Shown here: positions 36,557 through 46,236 of the stretch, piece by piece
Numbering within the stretch: the first letter of the stretch is position 1
Layout of the letters: each line of letters opens with the position of its first letter
Assembly: GCF_030380815.1 (NCBI RefSeq)
Contig: NZ_JAUDUY010000010.1
Coordinates: 1-64,000 of the forward strand
DNA length: 64,000 bases
Reading direction: 5' to 3'
Source of the DNA: Robiginitalea aurantiaca
Lineage (GTDB): Bacteria > Bacteroidota > Bacteroidia > Flavobacteriales > Flavobacteriaceae
The notes under the pieces: model-generated
What the model was told of the DNA's origin: nothing
Seen by the model: the letters and a program-made list of their open reading frames with translations, nothing else
The model's database searches: none
Made by a program: the position numbers and the translations under genes

Positions 36557-37740
36557 TACGTACTGCAGATCGATTACAAGAAGTACATGAGTACTATTTT
36601 TCGACCAAACTCAGGGAGGTTCGAAAGCTTAAGGAAGAAGGACACCCAATTCTCAATATGGGGATAGGAAGCCCTGATCTGCCCCCTTCTGAAACGGTCC
36701 TGAGCACCTTGAGGAATTCCCTGAAGGAACCCGGAGCCCATCAGTATCAGAGTTACCAGGGACTTCCGGAGCTAAGGGAAACGATTGCAGCGTTTTATCA
36801 GAATAAGTTCGGGGTTCTGCTCGACCCCAAAACTGAAGTATTGCCTCTGATGGGCTCTAAAGAAGGTATTATGCATATCAGTATGGCCTTCCTGAATCCG
36901 GGGGATCGCGTTCTCATACCAGATCCGGGCTATCCCACCTACGCATCGGTCACCCGTCTGGTAGGAGCTGAGGCCGTTCCTTACCGGTTGGCCGAGGACA
37001 CAGGCTGGTTTCCAGATCTGGAGCAACTTGAAGCCGGGGGACTTGAAAAAGTAAAACTCATGTGGGTAAGTTACCCGCACATGCCAACAGGTGCCACTGC
37101 GACACGCCGGCAGCTCACCGATCTGGTCGCCTTTGCCCGGAGGCACAATATTCTTTTGGTCAATGACAATCCGTATAGTTTTGTTCTCAGCCGGGATCCG
37201 ATCAGTATTCTTGGAATTCCGGAAGGGGAGGGATATGTTCTTGAATTAAACTCCCTGAGCAAGACCTTTAATCTGGCCGGATGGCGGGTTGGGATGCTTC
37301 TGGGGGCTGCTCCCCTTTTGGAGGCGGTACTCAAGGTAAAAAGCAATATGGACTCGGGAATGTTTTACGGAATACAGAAAGGAGCCATTGCGGCCCTTAA
37401 AAGCGGCTCGGAGTGGTTTGATTCCCTTGATGCGGCCTACAGGGTGCGCCGGGCCGGGATGTTTCAGATCGCCGATCGCCTGGGCTGTACCTACGATCGG
37501 AGAGCGGTGGGTATGTTTGTATGGGCCCGCCTGCCTGAGGGCAGTCCGGATGCGGTCACTTTCGTGGATCAGCTGTTATATGAAAAACACCTTTTCGTAG
37601 CCCCTGGAACTATTTTTGGGGCACAGGGAGAAGGATATATCCGGTTTTCGCTCTGCGTACCACAGGAGCAAATCCGGGAAGCGCTCAGGCGGCTCGATCC
37701 CGTGCCCAGTGAGCATAACGTTGTCAAAGAAAACGAATAA
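36553..37740 (+). CDS. Class I/II PLP aminotransferase (aromatic or aspartate type)
   Basis: 395 residues. PLP lysine is in LNSLSKTFNLAGWRVG; other family features are GIGSPDLPPSETVL, YQSYQGLPELRETIAAFYQ, NPGDRVLIPDPGYPTYASV and VNDNPYSFVL. Position between prephenate dehydratase and prephenate dehydrogenase suggests the final transamination of phenylpyruvate and 4-hydroxyphenylpyruvate to Phe and Tyr. Start ATG overlaps the pheA stop; its own stop overlaps the tyrA ATG by one base. Confidence 0.9.
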   Translation: MIRTADRLQEVHEYYFSTKLREVRKLKEEGHPILNMGIGSPDLPPSETVLSTLRNSLKEPGAHQYQSYQGLPELRETIAAFYQNKFGVLLDPKTEVLPLMGSKEGIMHISMAFLNPGDRVLIPDPGYPTYASVTRLVGAEAVPYRLAEDTGWFPDLEQLEAGGLEKVKLMWVSYPHMPTGATATRRQLTDLVAFARRHNILLVNDNPYSFVLSRDPISILGIPEGEGYVLELNSLSKTFNLAGWRVGMLLGAAPLLEAVLKVKSNMDSGMFYGIQKGAIAALKSGSEWFDSLDAAYRVRRAGMFQIADRLGCTYDRRAVGMFVWARLPEGSPDAVTFVDQLLYEKHLFVAPGTIFGAQGEGYIRFSLCVPQEQIREALRRLDPVPSEHNVVKENE

Positions 37741-38600
37741 TGAAAGTAGTTATCATAGGGGTTGGGCTCATCGGAGGATCCTTTGCACGAGATCTGCGAA
37801 AGGTGTTCCCGGGAGCTCAAATAACGGGAGCAGATCACAATGAGACGCATCTGAAACGGGCTGTTGAATTGGGATTAATCGACAGACCTGCTGAAGATTT
37901 AGATCTCCGGGAAGCCGATGTGGTTTTACTCAGCATTCCCGTGAATGGATTGTTGAAACAATTATCCGAAGTCCTCGATGCCATTGGGGAGGAGACCCTG
38001 GTGATGGATGCGGGCTCCACAAAAGCTGAAATCTGCCGAAAGGTAGCCGGCCATGAGCGCAGAAGGAACTTTCTGGCATGTCACCCGATAGCAGGAACTG
38101 AATTTACGGGTCCGGAAGCGGCAATTTCCGGTCTTTTTGAGGGCAAAACCAATATCATATGTGAAGTTGAGCAAACGGCCTTCCGAATTCAGGAACGGGC
38201 ACTTGAACTCTTTGGCAAAATGGGCATGCGAATCCGATACATGAACCCTGAGGCCCACGACCGGCATATTGCTTATGTGTCACACCTTTCCCATATCAGT
38301 TCCTTTATGTTGGGCAAAACCGTCATTGAAAAGGAACGGAATGAAAGAGATATCTTTGACCTCGCAGGAAGTGGTTTTGAGAGTACAGTCAGGTTGGCCA
38401 AAAGTTCGCCGGCCATGTGGACCCCTATTTTTGAACAGAATCGAAAAAATGTTCTGGAGACCCTGGATGAATATATCGGCAATCTTCAGGGATTTCGGCA
38501 GTTGCTGGACTCCGGGGATTACAAAGGCGTCTTCAGAGAAATGGAAGAAACCAACCGGATAGGTGAAATTTTAAATGGGATTCCTACCCAAAAAAACTAA
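37740..38600 (+). CDS. tyrA: Prephenate dehydrogenase
   Basis: 286 residues. The NAD-binding motif GVGLIGGSFARDL is at the N terminus, and the catalytic region HPIAGTEFTGPEAA and DRHIAYVSHLSHISSFML (conserved His residues) is present. It oxidatively decarboxylates prephenate to 4-hydroxyphenylpyruvate. There is no ACT or chorismate mutase domain, so feedback control probably lies at transcription and at the neighbouring enzymes. Third structural gene of the operon. Confidence 0.95.
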   Translation: MKVVIIGVGLIGGSFARDLRKVFPGAQITGADHNETHLKRAVELGLIDRPAEDLDLREADVVLLSIPVNGLLKQLSEVLDAIGEETLVMDAGSTKAEICRKVAGHERRRNFLACHPIAGTEFTGPEAAISGLFEGKTNIICEVEQTAFRIQERALELFGKMGMRIRYMNPEAHDRHIAYVSHLSHISSFMLGKTVIEKERNERDIFDLAGSGFESTVRLAKSSPAMWTPIFEQNRKNVLETLDEYIGNLQGFRQLLDSGDYKGVFREMEETNRIGEILNGIPTQKN

Positions 38601-38606
38601 GATAAA

Positions 38607-39689
38607 ATGGAAAATACGATCGCTTTGCGAAAATGGTTAGACGATTTGAAGTTGGCCCACCCGTTGGTAATTGCGGGGCCCTGCAGTGCAGAAACCGAGG
38701 AGCAGGTCATGGGAATTGCCCATGCCCTTAAGGATACAGATGTTAACTACTACCGTGCAGGTATCTGGAAACCCAGAACCCGTCCGGGTAATTTTGAAGG
38801 GGTAGGTGCCATTGGATTAAAATGGTTACAACGGGTAAAAGCGGAAACAGGCCTGAAGACTGCGACCGAGGTTGCAAACAGGAACCATGTAGATCTGGCC
38901 CTTGAACACGACATAGATCTTTTATGGATCGGTGCAAGGTCTACGGTAAGTCCATTTATCGTACAGGAAATTGCGGATGCCCTAAAGGGGACAGATAAGG
39001 TGGTCCTGGTGAAAAACCCCGTAAATCCGGATCTTTCGCTCTGGCTGGGAGCTATCGAGCGACTGAGGTCTGCGAATATCAAAAAGCTCGGCGTTATTCA
39101 CAGGGGGTTTTCCACCTATGAAAAAACGAAATATCGCAATATCCCGGAGTGGCAAATCGCTATCGAATTACAATCCCGCTTCCCGGATCTCCCCCTGATC
39201 AATGACCCTTCTCATATTACCGGACAACGCGATTTGATCTTCGATGTTTCCCAGACTGCCCTCGACCTGAATTTTGATGGGTTAATGATAGAGACGCACA
39301 CCAATCCCGATAAAGCCTGGAGCGATGCCGCCCAGCAGATTACTCCGGAACGGCTCGTTCAGATCATGAGGGATTTGCGGATTCGGAAGGAGACGGACCA
39401 GGAAGCGGAATACCGGCAGAACCTGAGTAATCTCAGAGCCCAGATCGATGTGATCGACAACCAGCTCATCGACACCCTGGGCAAACGCATGAAAGTAGCC
39501 GATGCCATCGGGTCCCTGAAAAAGCAACGCAATGTCGCTGTATTACAGACCAATCGATGGAATACAATCCTGGGTAAGATGATCCTCGAAGGTCAGGAGC
39601 ACGGCCTGAGCGAAGAATTTGTGCTTAAAATGTTCAAGGCCATCCACCAGGAGTCCATCAACCATCAGGAAACCATAATTAATTCCTGA
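38607..39689 (+). CDS. aroG: Bifunctional 3-deoxy-7-phosphoheptulonate synthase / chorismate mutase type II
   Basis: 360 residues. Residues about 1-265 form a DAHP synthase (PLVIAGPCSAETEEQVMGIA, YRAGIWKPRTRPGNFEGVG, HRGFSTYEKTKYRN, DPSHITGQRDLIFD). Residues about 270-357 form an AroQ-type chorismate mutase (LRAQIDVIDNQLIDTLGKRM, KVADAIGSLKKQRNV). The fusion places the first shikimate step and the branch point step on one chain. It ends the attenuated operon, so entry and both branches to Phe and Tyr are set by the same leader. Confidence 0.95.
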   Translation: MENTIALRKWLDDLKLAHPLVIAGPCSAETEEQVMGIAHALKDTDVNYYRAGIWKPRTRPGNFEGVGAIGLKWLQRVKAETGLKTATEVANRNHVDLALEHDIDLLWIGARSTVSPFIVQEIADALKGTDKVVLVKNPVNPDLSLWLGAIERLRSANIKKLGVIHRGFSTYEKTKYRNIPEWQIAIELQSRFPDLPLINDPSHITGQRDLIFDVSQTALDLNFDGLMIETHTNPDKAWSDAAQQITPERLVQIMRDLRIRKETDQEAEYRQNLSNLRAQIDVIDNQLIDTLGKRMKVADAIGSLKKQRNVAVLQTNRWNTILGKMILEGQEHGLSEEFVLKMFKAIHQESINHQETIINS

Positions 39690-39765
39690 GATTAGGAAAA
39701 AAGCGGGAATCTGGACTTTTTTTCGCAAAGGGTGTAACAATAGGATTTGGGTGATGTCTTTACAT

Positions 39766-40455
39766 ATGAAAAACACAATCATGAGAACACTACTAACTTT
39801 ATTTTTAGCCCTCTGTGCCACGGGAATAATGGCCCAGGGAATCGTGGATCGCGAGGTCGGAGATTTTCACGAAATCAAGGTCTATGATCTGATCGAGGTC
39901 AACCTGATCAAATCGGATGAAAACAGAATCCTTATTAAGGGAAAGAATACCCAGGATATCAATTTTGTGAATAAGGACGGAGTCCTGAAGCTAAAAATGC
40001 CCCTGGAGAAAAAATTCCAGGGAGAGGATACCTTTATCGAGGTGTATTACACAGACATTCGGGTCATTGACGCCAATGAAGGTGCGCGAATCATCGGAAA
40101 CGAACTATTTGTGCAGGATCGCATTGAACTTCGTGCACAGGAAGGATCGGAAATTGAGATTGGATTACAGGTGCAGGATGCGAAAATCAGGGCGGTTACC
40201 GGCGGAATCATCAATGCTTCCGGAATTGCCACAAACCAGGTTATCGTACTGAATACGGGGGGTGTTTTTGAAGGACGCAACCTTAAAACCGATTATACGA
40301 ACATTCGTGTGTCTGCAGGTGGCGAGGCCGAATTATTTGCGGCTGAAGAAGTTGAAGTACAAATTCGCGCCGGGGGAGATGTTCGAATTTACGGGGATCC
40401 CCAGCGCGTGAACAAAGATGTCATGATGGGTGGAAGGGTATATTTTCTGGACTAA
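39766..40455 (+). CDS. Head-GIN-domain (DUF2807) exported protein
   Basis: About 229 residues. The signal peptide is MRTLLTLFLALCATGIMAQ (an ATG 5 codons later, 39781, is equally plausible as start). The remaining sequence is a DUF2807 beta-helix with regular short repeats (EVNLIKSDENRILIKGKN, ASGIATNQVIVLNTGGVFEG, VSAGGEAELFAAEEVEV). No lipobox, unlike the paralogue at 24032. Function unknown. A strong terminator follows. Confidence 0.8.
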   Translation: MKNTIMRTLLTLFLALCATGIMAQGIVDREVGDFHEIKVYDLIEVNLIKSDENRILIKGKNTQDINFVNKDGVLKLKMPLEKKFQGEDTFIEVYYTDIRVIDANEGARIIGNELFVQDRIELRAQEGSEIEIGLQVQDAKIRAVTGGIINASGIATNQVIVLNTGGVFEGRNLKTDYTNIRVSAGGEAELFAAEEVEVQIRAGGDVRIYGDPQRVNKDVMMGGRVYFLD

Positions 40456-40480
40456 CCCATGACTATTCCAAAATCCGGAA

Positions 40481-40507
40481 GCCGGCACTCAGGTGCCGGC
40501 TTTTTTT
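40481..40507 (+). terminator. Strong terminator after the GIN-domain gene
   Basis: GCCGGCAC (40481-40488), loop TCAG, GTGCCGGC (40493-40500), then seven T. A perfect 8-bp stem. Confidence 0.9.
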
Positions 40508-40662
40508 GTTTGTGGCCATGACTTTTTGCCCAAAGGGGTGCTCTTACCTCAGGAATATTTAGGTCCTCAGGAGTATCCTCAATCTGTGACTGCATAATGC
40601 CCGGGAGGACTACCCGCGGTATCGGGAATATTAGTAATTTGCACTCCTATCCAATTGGAACA

Positions 40663-41613
40663 ATGCAGGGAACTGTTTATAAATCTACAGGCAGCTGGTA
40701 CCGGGTCAAATCCACGGACGGTACATTTTATAATTGCCGGATTAAGGGACGGTTTCGCATTGAGGGAATCAGGAGTACCAACCCCGTGGCAGTAGGAGAT
40801 GAAGTCAAATTCAACCTGCAAAAGGACGGAGATGAAACCGTGGGTCAGATTTATGAAATCCTGGAAAGGCGGAATTATTTGGTCCGCAAGTCTGTAAAAC
40901 TCTCCAAGCAATTACATATTATCGCGGCCAATGTGGACCTTGTTTTTTTGTTGGTCACCCTGGAAAACCCCAGGACTTATCCGGAGTTTATCGATCGCTT
41001 TCTCGCCACGGCTGAAGCCTATCGGGTTCCCGCCATTCTACTTTTTAATAAGGTAGACGCTATGGATGAACACCTGAAGGACGAGACCAAATATATGGCA
41101 GCCCTCTATCGGGATATCGGATATACCTGCATTGGGATTTCGGCAACTACAGGGAGAAATGTAGATCAGGTGATTGAACAGATGAAAGGGAAGACCTGCA
41201 TGTTTGCAGGGCATTCGGGTATTGGGAAATCGACGCTTATCAACCGCATAGCCCCGGATTTGGATTTAAAAACCGCCAAGACATCCGAGCAGCATAAACA
41301 AGGGCAGCACACTACGACCTTTGCCGAGATGTACGACCTGCCTTCTGGAGCGCGAATCATCGATACTCCGGGAATCAAGGGATTTGGCCTGGTCAATATG
41401 GAGAAGGAGGAAATAGGGGACTACTTCCCCGAACTTTTTGAGTTGAAGTCAGAATGCCGTTTTAACAACTGTTTGCACCTCGATGAACCGGGATGTGCCG
41501 TAAAGCAGGCCCTTGAAACCGGGGAGGTAGCCCTGAGCCGTTATAAATCGTATGTGCAAATGGTCACTGGTGAGGAAGATGTCTATCGCACCGGGATGAA
41601 AGAAGACGTATGA
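40663..41613 (+). CDS. rsgA: Ribosome small-subunit-dependent GTPase A
   Basis: 316 residues from the ATG at 40663. A circularly permuted GTPase: OB-fold first, then NKVD (G4) before the P-loop GHSGIGKSTLINRI (G1), then HTTTFAEMYDL (G2) and DTPGIKGFGL (G3). The C-terminal zinc motif is SECRFNNCLHLDEPGCAVKQA. It helps late 30S maturation at the decoding centre. An in-frame ATG 22 codons upstream was rejected on family grounds. Overlaps dtd by 4 bases. Confidence 0.96.
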   Translation: MQGTVYKSTGSWYRVKSTDGTFYNCRIKGRFRIEGIRSTNPVAVGDEVKFNLQKDGDETVGQIYEILERRNYLVRKSVKLSKQLHIIAANVDLVFLLVTLENPRTYPEFIDRFLATAEAYRVPAILLFNKVDAMDEHLKDETKYMAALYRDIGYTCIGISATTGRNVDQVIEQMKGKTCMFAGHSGIGKSTLINRIAPDLDLKTAKTSEQHKQGQHTTTFAEMYDLPSGARIIDTPGIKGFGLVNMEKEEIGDYFPELFELKSECRFNNCLHLDEPGCAVKQALETGEVALSRYKSYVQMVTGEEDVYRTGMKEDV

Positions 41614-42062
41614 GGGCAGTAATCCAAAGGGTGCGATCCGCTAGTGTAACCGTTTCCGGTAAAAAGGTATCCGAAATCGACTCAGGATTATTGATATTGT
41701 TGGGAATCAGCACTACAGATACGCAGGAAGACCTCAGATGGCTTGTCCCTAAAATTGGTAACATGCGTATTTTTAACGACGAGAACGGCGTCATGAACCG
41801 ATCCGTAACCGAGGTAAAAGGAGATGTAATAGTCGTCAGTCAGTTTACCTTAATGGCCAGTACAAAAAAAGGCAATCGTCCTTCCTATATCGGAGCCGCC
41901 AGGCCGGAAATGGCCATTCCGCTCTATGAGGGATTTGTTCAGGAATTCGAGAAATTGCTGGGACGCAAAGTGGGAACCGGTATTTTTGGAGCTGATATGA
42001 AGGTTGATCTATGTAATGACGGTCCTGTGACAATTATGATCGATTCCAGGAACCGGGAATAA
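41610..42062 (+). CDS. dtd: D-aminoacyl-tRNA deacylase
   Basis: 150 residues. It hydrolyses D-amino acids from mischarged tRNA. Motifs: MRAVIQRVRSASVTVSG, the active-site SQFTLMAS, and NDGPVTIMIDS (Gly-Pro motif). The start ATG overlaps the rsgA stop, so the two are likely co-translated. Confidence 0.96.
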   Translation: MRAVIQRVRSASVTVSGKKVSEIDSGLLILLGISTTDTQEDLRWLVPKIGNMRIFNDENGVMNRSVTEVKGDVIVVSQFTLMASTKKGNRPSYIGAARPEMAIPLYEGFVQEFEKLLGRKVGTGIFGADMKVDLCNDGPVTIMIDSRNRE

Positions 42063-42121
42063 CACTGGTGAAGACATTGATGTCTTTTTGCTTTAAATGC
42101 AATTGATTTTATACACGACCT

Positions 42122-42448
42122 ATGGATATTTCAAACGCGCAGCTGGCGGTGGACCAGTGGATAAAAACACACGGGGTCCGCTACTTTGACGAGCTCACGA
42201 ACATGGCCCAACTCACTGAGGAAGTAGGGGAGGTGGCCCGGATCATCGCCAGGCGATACGGGGAACAGAGTGAAAAAGAATCCGATAAGGATAAAGACCT
42301 GGGGGAAGAACTGGCGGATGTCGTTTTTGTGGTGTTGTGCCTTGCCAATCAGACAGGGATTGATTTACAGGCCGCTTTTGATCGCAAACTCGAGGTCAAA
42401 ACAAAACGCGACAGCGACAGACACCGAGATAATACGAAGCTCCGGTAG
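42122..42448 (+). CDS. MazG-like nucleotide pyrophosphohydrolase
   Basis: 108 residues, a single MazG domain. Acidic motif EEVGEVARIIARRYGE followed by LGEELADVVFVVLCLANQ gives the E-x-x-E and E-x-x-D metal-binding pattern. It probably cleaves non-canonical NTPs to NMP and PPi. The short single-domain form resembles the dUTPase/iMazG-type proteins rather than full MazG. Followed 37 bases later by aroA. Confidence 0.9.
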   Translation: MDISNAQLAVDQWIKTHGVRYFDELTNMAQLTEEVGEVARIIARRYGEQSEKESDKDKDLGEELADVVFVVLCLANQTGIDLQAAFDRKLEVKTKRDSDRHRDNTKLR

Positions 42449-42485
42449 CAGTACCAGGGTTGAACCTTCTAAAGGCCGAGGAAAT

Positions 42486-43715
42486 TTGAAACTACATCTC
42501 ACAGGGGTCAAATCCACCCAAATCGATAGTTCCATACGGATCACGGGATCCAAAAGTGAATCGAACCGTCTGTTGATCTTGCAGGCATTATTTCCAGGGA
42601 TCCAGATCGAAAATCTTTCCAACTCAGACGACTCTGCCGTCATGCAGAAAGCACTTGCCCGGTCGTCTGAACTCATTGATATACATCATGCCGGAACGGC
42701 AATGCGGTTTCTTACGGCATATTTTGCGTGCCAGGATGGCCGGGAAGTGATCCTTACCGGATCCGAGCGTATGAAACAACGCCCTGTACAGGTATTGGTT
42801 GAAGCCCTCAACGCCATTGGGGCCCATGTGGAGTATCTGGAGGACTATGGTTGCCCGCCCCTGCGTATAAGAGGCAAGCTTCTTACCAGATCTTCGGTAG
42901 AATTGCCGGCCGATATCAGCAGTCAGTACATTTCCGCCCTGCTTCTGATTGCGCCATCCCTTCCGGATGGCCTCAAAATCACCCTTAAAGGGGATATTAC
43001 CTCACTTCCCTATATTGAAATGACCCTTGGGCTTTTGAATCGCGTGGGAATCCGGACTCAAATGAAGGATTCCGTTATTGAGGTCTTTCACACCCGGGAA
43101 TTACCTGCAAAAAACTGCGTGGTGGAGTCGGACTGGAGTTCCGCCTCCTATTATTTCAGTATTCTTGCCCTTTCAGTTGTTGGAAGCAGGCTTGGGCTGA
43201 AAGCCTATCGCGAAGACTCCCTGCAGGGGGACCGGGTGCTTTGTGAACTATTCCGCCCCCTGGGAGTGGAATCAAAATTCGAAGGGGATACGCTTGTACT
43301 TGTGAAAAATGCCCTTCCAAATACAGATCACCTGGATCTGGATCTGAAGGAAGCACCAGACCTGGCCCAAACCCTGGCCGTCTGCTGTTTTGGCCTGGGA
43401 ATCGGATGTGACCTCAAGGGGTTGCATACCCTTAAGATCAAGGAGACGGATCGATTGGAAGCGCTAAAGGCCGAGTTGACCAAATTAGGGGCCCGTATTC
43501 GCGTTACCGACCGTTCCCTGCATTTAGAGGGAAATGCAGAAATGAAGGCCGGGGTCTCCATAGAGACGTATAACGACCATCGAATGGCCATGGCCTTTGC
43601 GCCGTTGGCATTGAAAAAAGACCTGTATATTGAGGATTCAGAAGTGGTTTCCAAGTCTTATCCCGGTTTTTGGGAAGACCTGTCCAAGCTGGGGTTTTTT
43701 ATGGATAAAGCCTAA
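42486..43715 (+). CDS. aroA: 3-phosphoshikimate 1-carboxyvinyltransferase (EPSP synthase)
   Basis: 409 residues from a TTG at 42486 (leading to KLHLTGVKSTQ). It condenses shikimate 3-phosphate with PEP. Motifs are ITGSKSESNRLLILQAL, HAGTAMRFLTAYFA, the SSQYISALLLIAPSL substrate loop, KETDRLEALKAELTKLG and YNDHRMAMAFAPLAL. The longer open frame back to 42270 overlaps mazG in another phase and gives no EPSP-synthase sequence, so the TTG was chosen. The gene lies apart from the aromatic operon at 35.7-39.7 kb. Confidence 0.94.
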   Translation: MKLHLTGVKSTQIDSSIRITGSKSESNRLLILQALFPGIQIENLSNSDDSAVMQKALARSSELIDIHHAGTAMRFLTAYFACQDGREVILTGSERMKQRPVQVLVEALNAIGAHVEYLEDYGCPPLRIRGKLLTRSSVELPADISSQYISALLLIAPSLPDGLKITLKGDITSLPYIEMTLGLLNRVGIRTQMKDSVIEVFHTRELPAKNCVVESDWSSASYYFSILALSVVGSRLGLKAYREDSLQGDRVLCELFRPLGVESKFEGDTLVLVKNALPNTDHLDLDLKEAPDLAQTLAVCCFGLGIGCDLKGLHTLKIKETDRLEALKAELTKLGARIRVTDRSLHLEGNAEMKAGVSIETYNDHRMAMAFAPLALKKDLYIEDSEVVSKSYPGFWEDLSKLGFFMDKA

Positions 43716-44059
43716 CTTTCGTCTTCGGACCAAACGGCGAGTTCATTTCCCGCCGGATCTTCGAAGTGAAAACGCTTCCCTCCCGGGAAGGCGAAGATGT
43801 CCTTTCGGATTTTGCCACCTTCCTTTAAAATGACATCCCGGATTTTAATGAGATCCTTATGGTAGAGTACGATCAGAGCACCTGCCGACGGCCCCGTATC
43901 TGACCGCTCAAAACCACCGGAAACCCCGCTGTTTTCAAATGCGGTATAATCCGGGCCGTAATCGGTAAACTCCCACCGGAAGCACTTGGTGTAAAACTTT
44001 TTCACAGCCTGCAGATCCCCTGCCTTGAATTCGATATAGTCGATATGATTGTTGGTCAT
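43712..44059 (-). CDS. VOC superfamily (glyoxalase-like) protein
   Basis: 115 residues, soluble. The pattern IDYIEFKAGDLQAVKKFYTK, AFENSGVSGGFE and FEDPAGNELAVWSED is the two-module VOC fold. Substrate unknown. Its stop overlaps that of aroA by 4 bases (convergent). Confidence 0.85.
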   Translation of the reverse strand: MTNNHIDYIEFKAGDLQAVKKFYTKCFRWEFTDYGPDYTAFENSGVSGGFERSDTGPSAGALIVLYHKDLIKIRDVILKEGGKIRKDIFAFPGGKRFHFEDPAGNELAVWSEDES

Positions 44060-44112
44060 AATGCCATGGTCTTTAGGAAGGAAGTTACGTTAAATCTGCG
44101 TGTGAAGTCGCT

Positions 44113-44919
44113 TCAATCTACTTTTTTGAAGACCATTTCGACGCCATTTGGGTTGGACAGGCGAAGCCGGTTTTCGCCCAGAGTATAGTGAATAGTGCTT
44201 TGTAGTGCTTTTAGAAATTCAGCCTCCAACGGGCCGGGGCACATTTTTCGGGTAGTGATCACATCTGTAAAACGCAACAGTTCCGGCTCAAAAAAAAGTT
44301 TACCCCGCATTTGATTGCAGGAAGTCGTCCCCAGAAATTCATTTGATTCCCTGTTTATTTCCATATGGGGGAGTTCCCGGCCTTCAGGGACTGCAATACC
44401 CTTCCCATTAAGGGACTCTAGTACCCAAATATCGTGGAGTCGGTAATCCAGGATGTATGAGCCACACCCCTCAAAGTTTGTGAAGTCAGGGTTTTCGGTG
44501 GCCCTGTATCGTATGGTGACCTTGTAAGGATACATCTTGTCTGAGTCAGAGCTAAAGGCCGATTGATTTATCTCGATAATCAATTCGGTGGATTCGGTTA
44601 TCACACGGTACCGTTTGACATTGGCATCCATAGCCCTATCTGGTTGGACATGGGGGGTGTAGATCGTATCCTGTTTTGTGGTGAGTTCAATACCGGTTTG
44701 CGAAATATTAAGGCTCCATTGCGGAGTTGATCCGGTTGCGTGGAAGTATGGGTTGTTCTCGGTCATTTGGGCTGGGCGGTTTGACCTCACGGGTTCTGAT
44801 GTTTGAGAAACAATAGCTTTTTCAGCCATCTCGTGGTCCTTTGATTTTTTAGCCTCCATGCATCCGTAGCAGGCAGAGAGCATCCAAAAAAGGACCAGAA
44901 AATATCGTGGTGTGCACAT
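44113..44919 (-). CDS. META-domain (HslJ-like) lipoprotein
   Basis: 268 residues. The signal sequence runs to LSACYGC or an earlier Cys, suggesting lipidation. The N-terminal 140 residues form an unnamed beta-rich domain of the COG3650/YbaY-like sort (CGSYILDYRLHD at its end). The META domain follows (DIWVLESLNGKGIA, TTSCNQMRGKLFFEPE, TRKMCPGPLEAEFLKAL). In E. coli HslJ-type META proteins are linked to heat shock and novobiocin resistance; here no function is assigned. Preceded by a good promoter. Confidence 0.8.
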   Translation of the reverse strand: MCTPRYFLVLFWMLSACYGCMEAKKSKDHEMAEKAIVSQTSEPVRSNRPAQMTENNPYFHATGSTPQWSLNISQTGIELTTKQDTIYTPHVQPDRAMDANVKRYRVITESTELIIEINQSAFSSDSDKMYPYKVTIRYRATENPDFTNFEGCGSYILDYRLHDIWVLESLNGKGIAVPEGRELPHMEINRESNEFLGTTSCNQMRGKLFFEPELLRFTDVITTRKMCPGPLEAEFLKALQSTIHYTLGENRLRLSNPNGVEMVFKKVD

Positions 44920-44945
44920 TAGAGTGATAATTATCGAATGATTTT

Positions 44946-44979
44946 CAAAGATAGTTTTTTATAGAAAAGAGACAGGCAA
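44946..44979 (-). promoter_or_regulatory. Promoter of the META-domain lipoprotein gene
   Basis: On the minus strand TTG at 44979-44977, a 23-base spacer, and TATCTTTG at 44953-44946, a perfect TAnnTTTG. It lies 27 bases ahead of the start at 44919. Confidence 0.6.
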
Positions 44980-45078
44980 TGCCTGTGGGCTATGGGCTGA
45001 AGGATTGTCCATCCCTAATTATGGCGGTTAGGGGAGTGCCCTGATTCTATGGCAACAGGTAGAATTAGTGTGTTTTAC

Positions 45079-45110
45079 TTGACAACCCCTGTTGCGGGAT
45101 CGTATATTTG
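45079..45110 (+). promoter_or_regulatory. Promoter of queA
   Basis: TTG at 45079-45081, a 21-base spacer and TATATTTG at 45103-45110, a perfect -7 match. It places transcription start near 45117, which rules out the longer open frame beginning at 45049 and supports the ATG at 45142. Confidence 0.7.
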
Positions 45111-45141
45111 CTGCCGCAAAACTGTAAACTCCCAGCACCTT

Positions 45142-46191
45142 ATGAAGCTATCTCATTTCAACTTTGAATTGCCAAACGACTTACTCGCGGAATACCCGGC
45201 TGACCATCGGGATGAATCAAAGTTGATGGTGATTCATCGGGATACCGGAAAGATTGAGCACAAGTTGTTCCGGGACCTGATCGACTATTTCGACGAAGGG
45301 GATGTGATGGTTTTAAATAACACAAAAGTGTTTCCTGCCCGTCTTTTTGGAAACAAGGAGAAAACGGGAGCGCGGATCGAGGTCTTCCTGCTTCGCGAGC
45401 TGAATCAGGATCAACGCCTTTGGGATGTTCTGGTAGATCCCGCACGTAAAATCCGAATTGGAAATAAACTCTATTTTGGTGAGGATGAAGCTTTGGTAGC
45501 CGAAGTTATCGATAACACTACCTCAAGGGGAAGAACACTGCGTTTTCTCTATGACGGATCTTACCCGGATTTCAGGCGTAAACTCCGCGAGCTGGGGCAA
45601 ACCCCGCTTCCGAAATACATCAAAAGGGAAGTTGAAGAATCAGATGAAGAGCGATACCAAACCATTTATGCAAAACACGAAGGAGCTGTAGCGGCCCCTA
45701 CAGCAGGACTCCATTTTTCAAAACACCTGCTTAAACGACTGGAGATCAAGGGTATTGATTTTGCCGAACTTACCCTGCATGTTGGTTTGGGAACCTTTAA
45801 TCCGGTGGAGGTTGAAGACCTTTCCAAACATAAGATGGATAGTGAGGAACTCATTATTGACGAAAGGGCAACGGAAATTGTAAACAATGCCAAAAGGGAG
45901 AAACGCAGGGTATGTGCAGTGGGAACTACTGTAATGCGCGGCCTGGAAAGCGCAGTTTCCTCTGAACATACACTGAATACGCATCAGGGATGGACGAATA
46001 AGTTTATCTTCCCGCCCTATGAATTCAGTATCGCCAATGCGATGATCACCAACTTCCATTTGCCGAAATCCACTCTTTTGATGATGGTTTCTGCCTTTAT
46101 CGGGCACGATCTTATGAAACGCGCCTATAAGGAAGCCATTCTTGAACAATACCGTTTTTACTCCTATGGGGATGCCATGCTCATCCTCTAG
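45142..46191 (+). CDS. queA: S-adenosylmethionine:tRNA ribosyltransferase-isomerase
   Basis: 349 residues from the ATG at 45142. It adds the epoxycyclopentane part of queuosine to tRNA using SAM. Motifs: [75 protein letters not shown] and [18 protein letters not shown]. Followed by rlmN on the same strand; other queuosine genes are not in the window. Confidence 0.96.
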   Translation: MKLSHFNFELPNDLLAEYPADHRDESKLMVIHRDTGKIEHKLFRDLIDYFDEGDVMVLNNTKVFPARLFGNKEKTGARIEVFLLRELNQDQRLWDVLVDPARKIRIGNKLYFGEDEALVAEVIDNTTSRGRTLRFLYDGSYPDFRRKLRELGQTPLPKYIKREVEESDEERYQTIYAKHEGAVAAPTAGLHFSKHLLKRLEIKGIDFAELTLHVGLGTFNPVEVEDLSKHKMDSEELIIDERATEIVNNAKREKRRVCAVGTTVMRGLESAVSSEHTLNTHQGWTNKFIFPPYEFSIANAMITNFHLPKSTLLMMVSAFIGHDLMKRAYKEAILEQYRFYSYGDAMLIL

Positions 46192-46236
46192 GAAATTTGT
46201 TTTTTAGCATACTAAAACGGCTTACCTAAACCGGTC

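Noticed and set aside
42270-42485. Upstream extension of the aroA frame overlapping mazG
   Set aside because: It is an out-of-phase shadow of mazG and contains no EPSP synthase sequence.
45049-45141. Longer frame of queA
   Set aside because: A good promoter (45079-45110) lies inside it, so transcription begins after its ATG.
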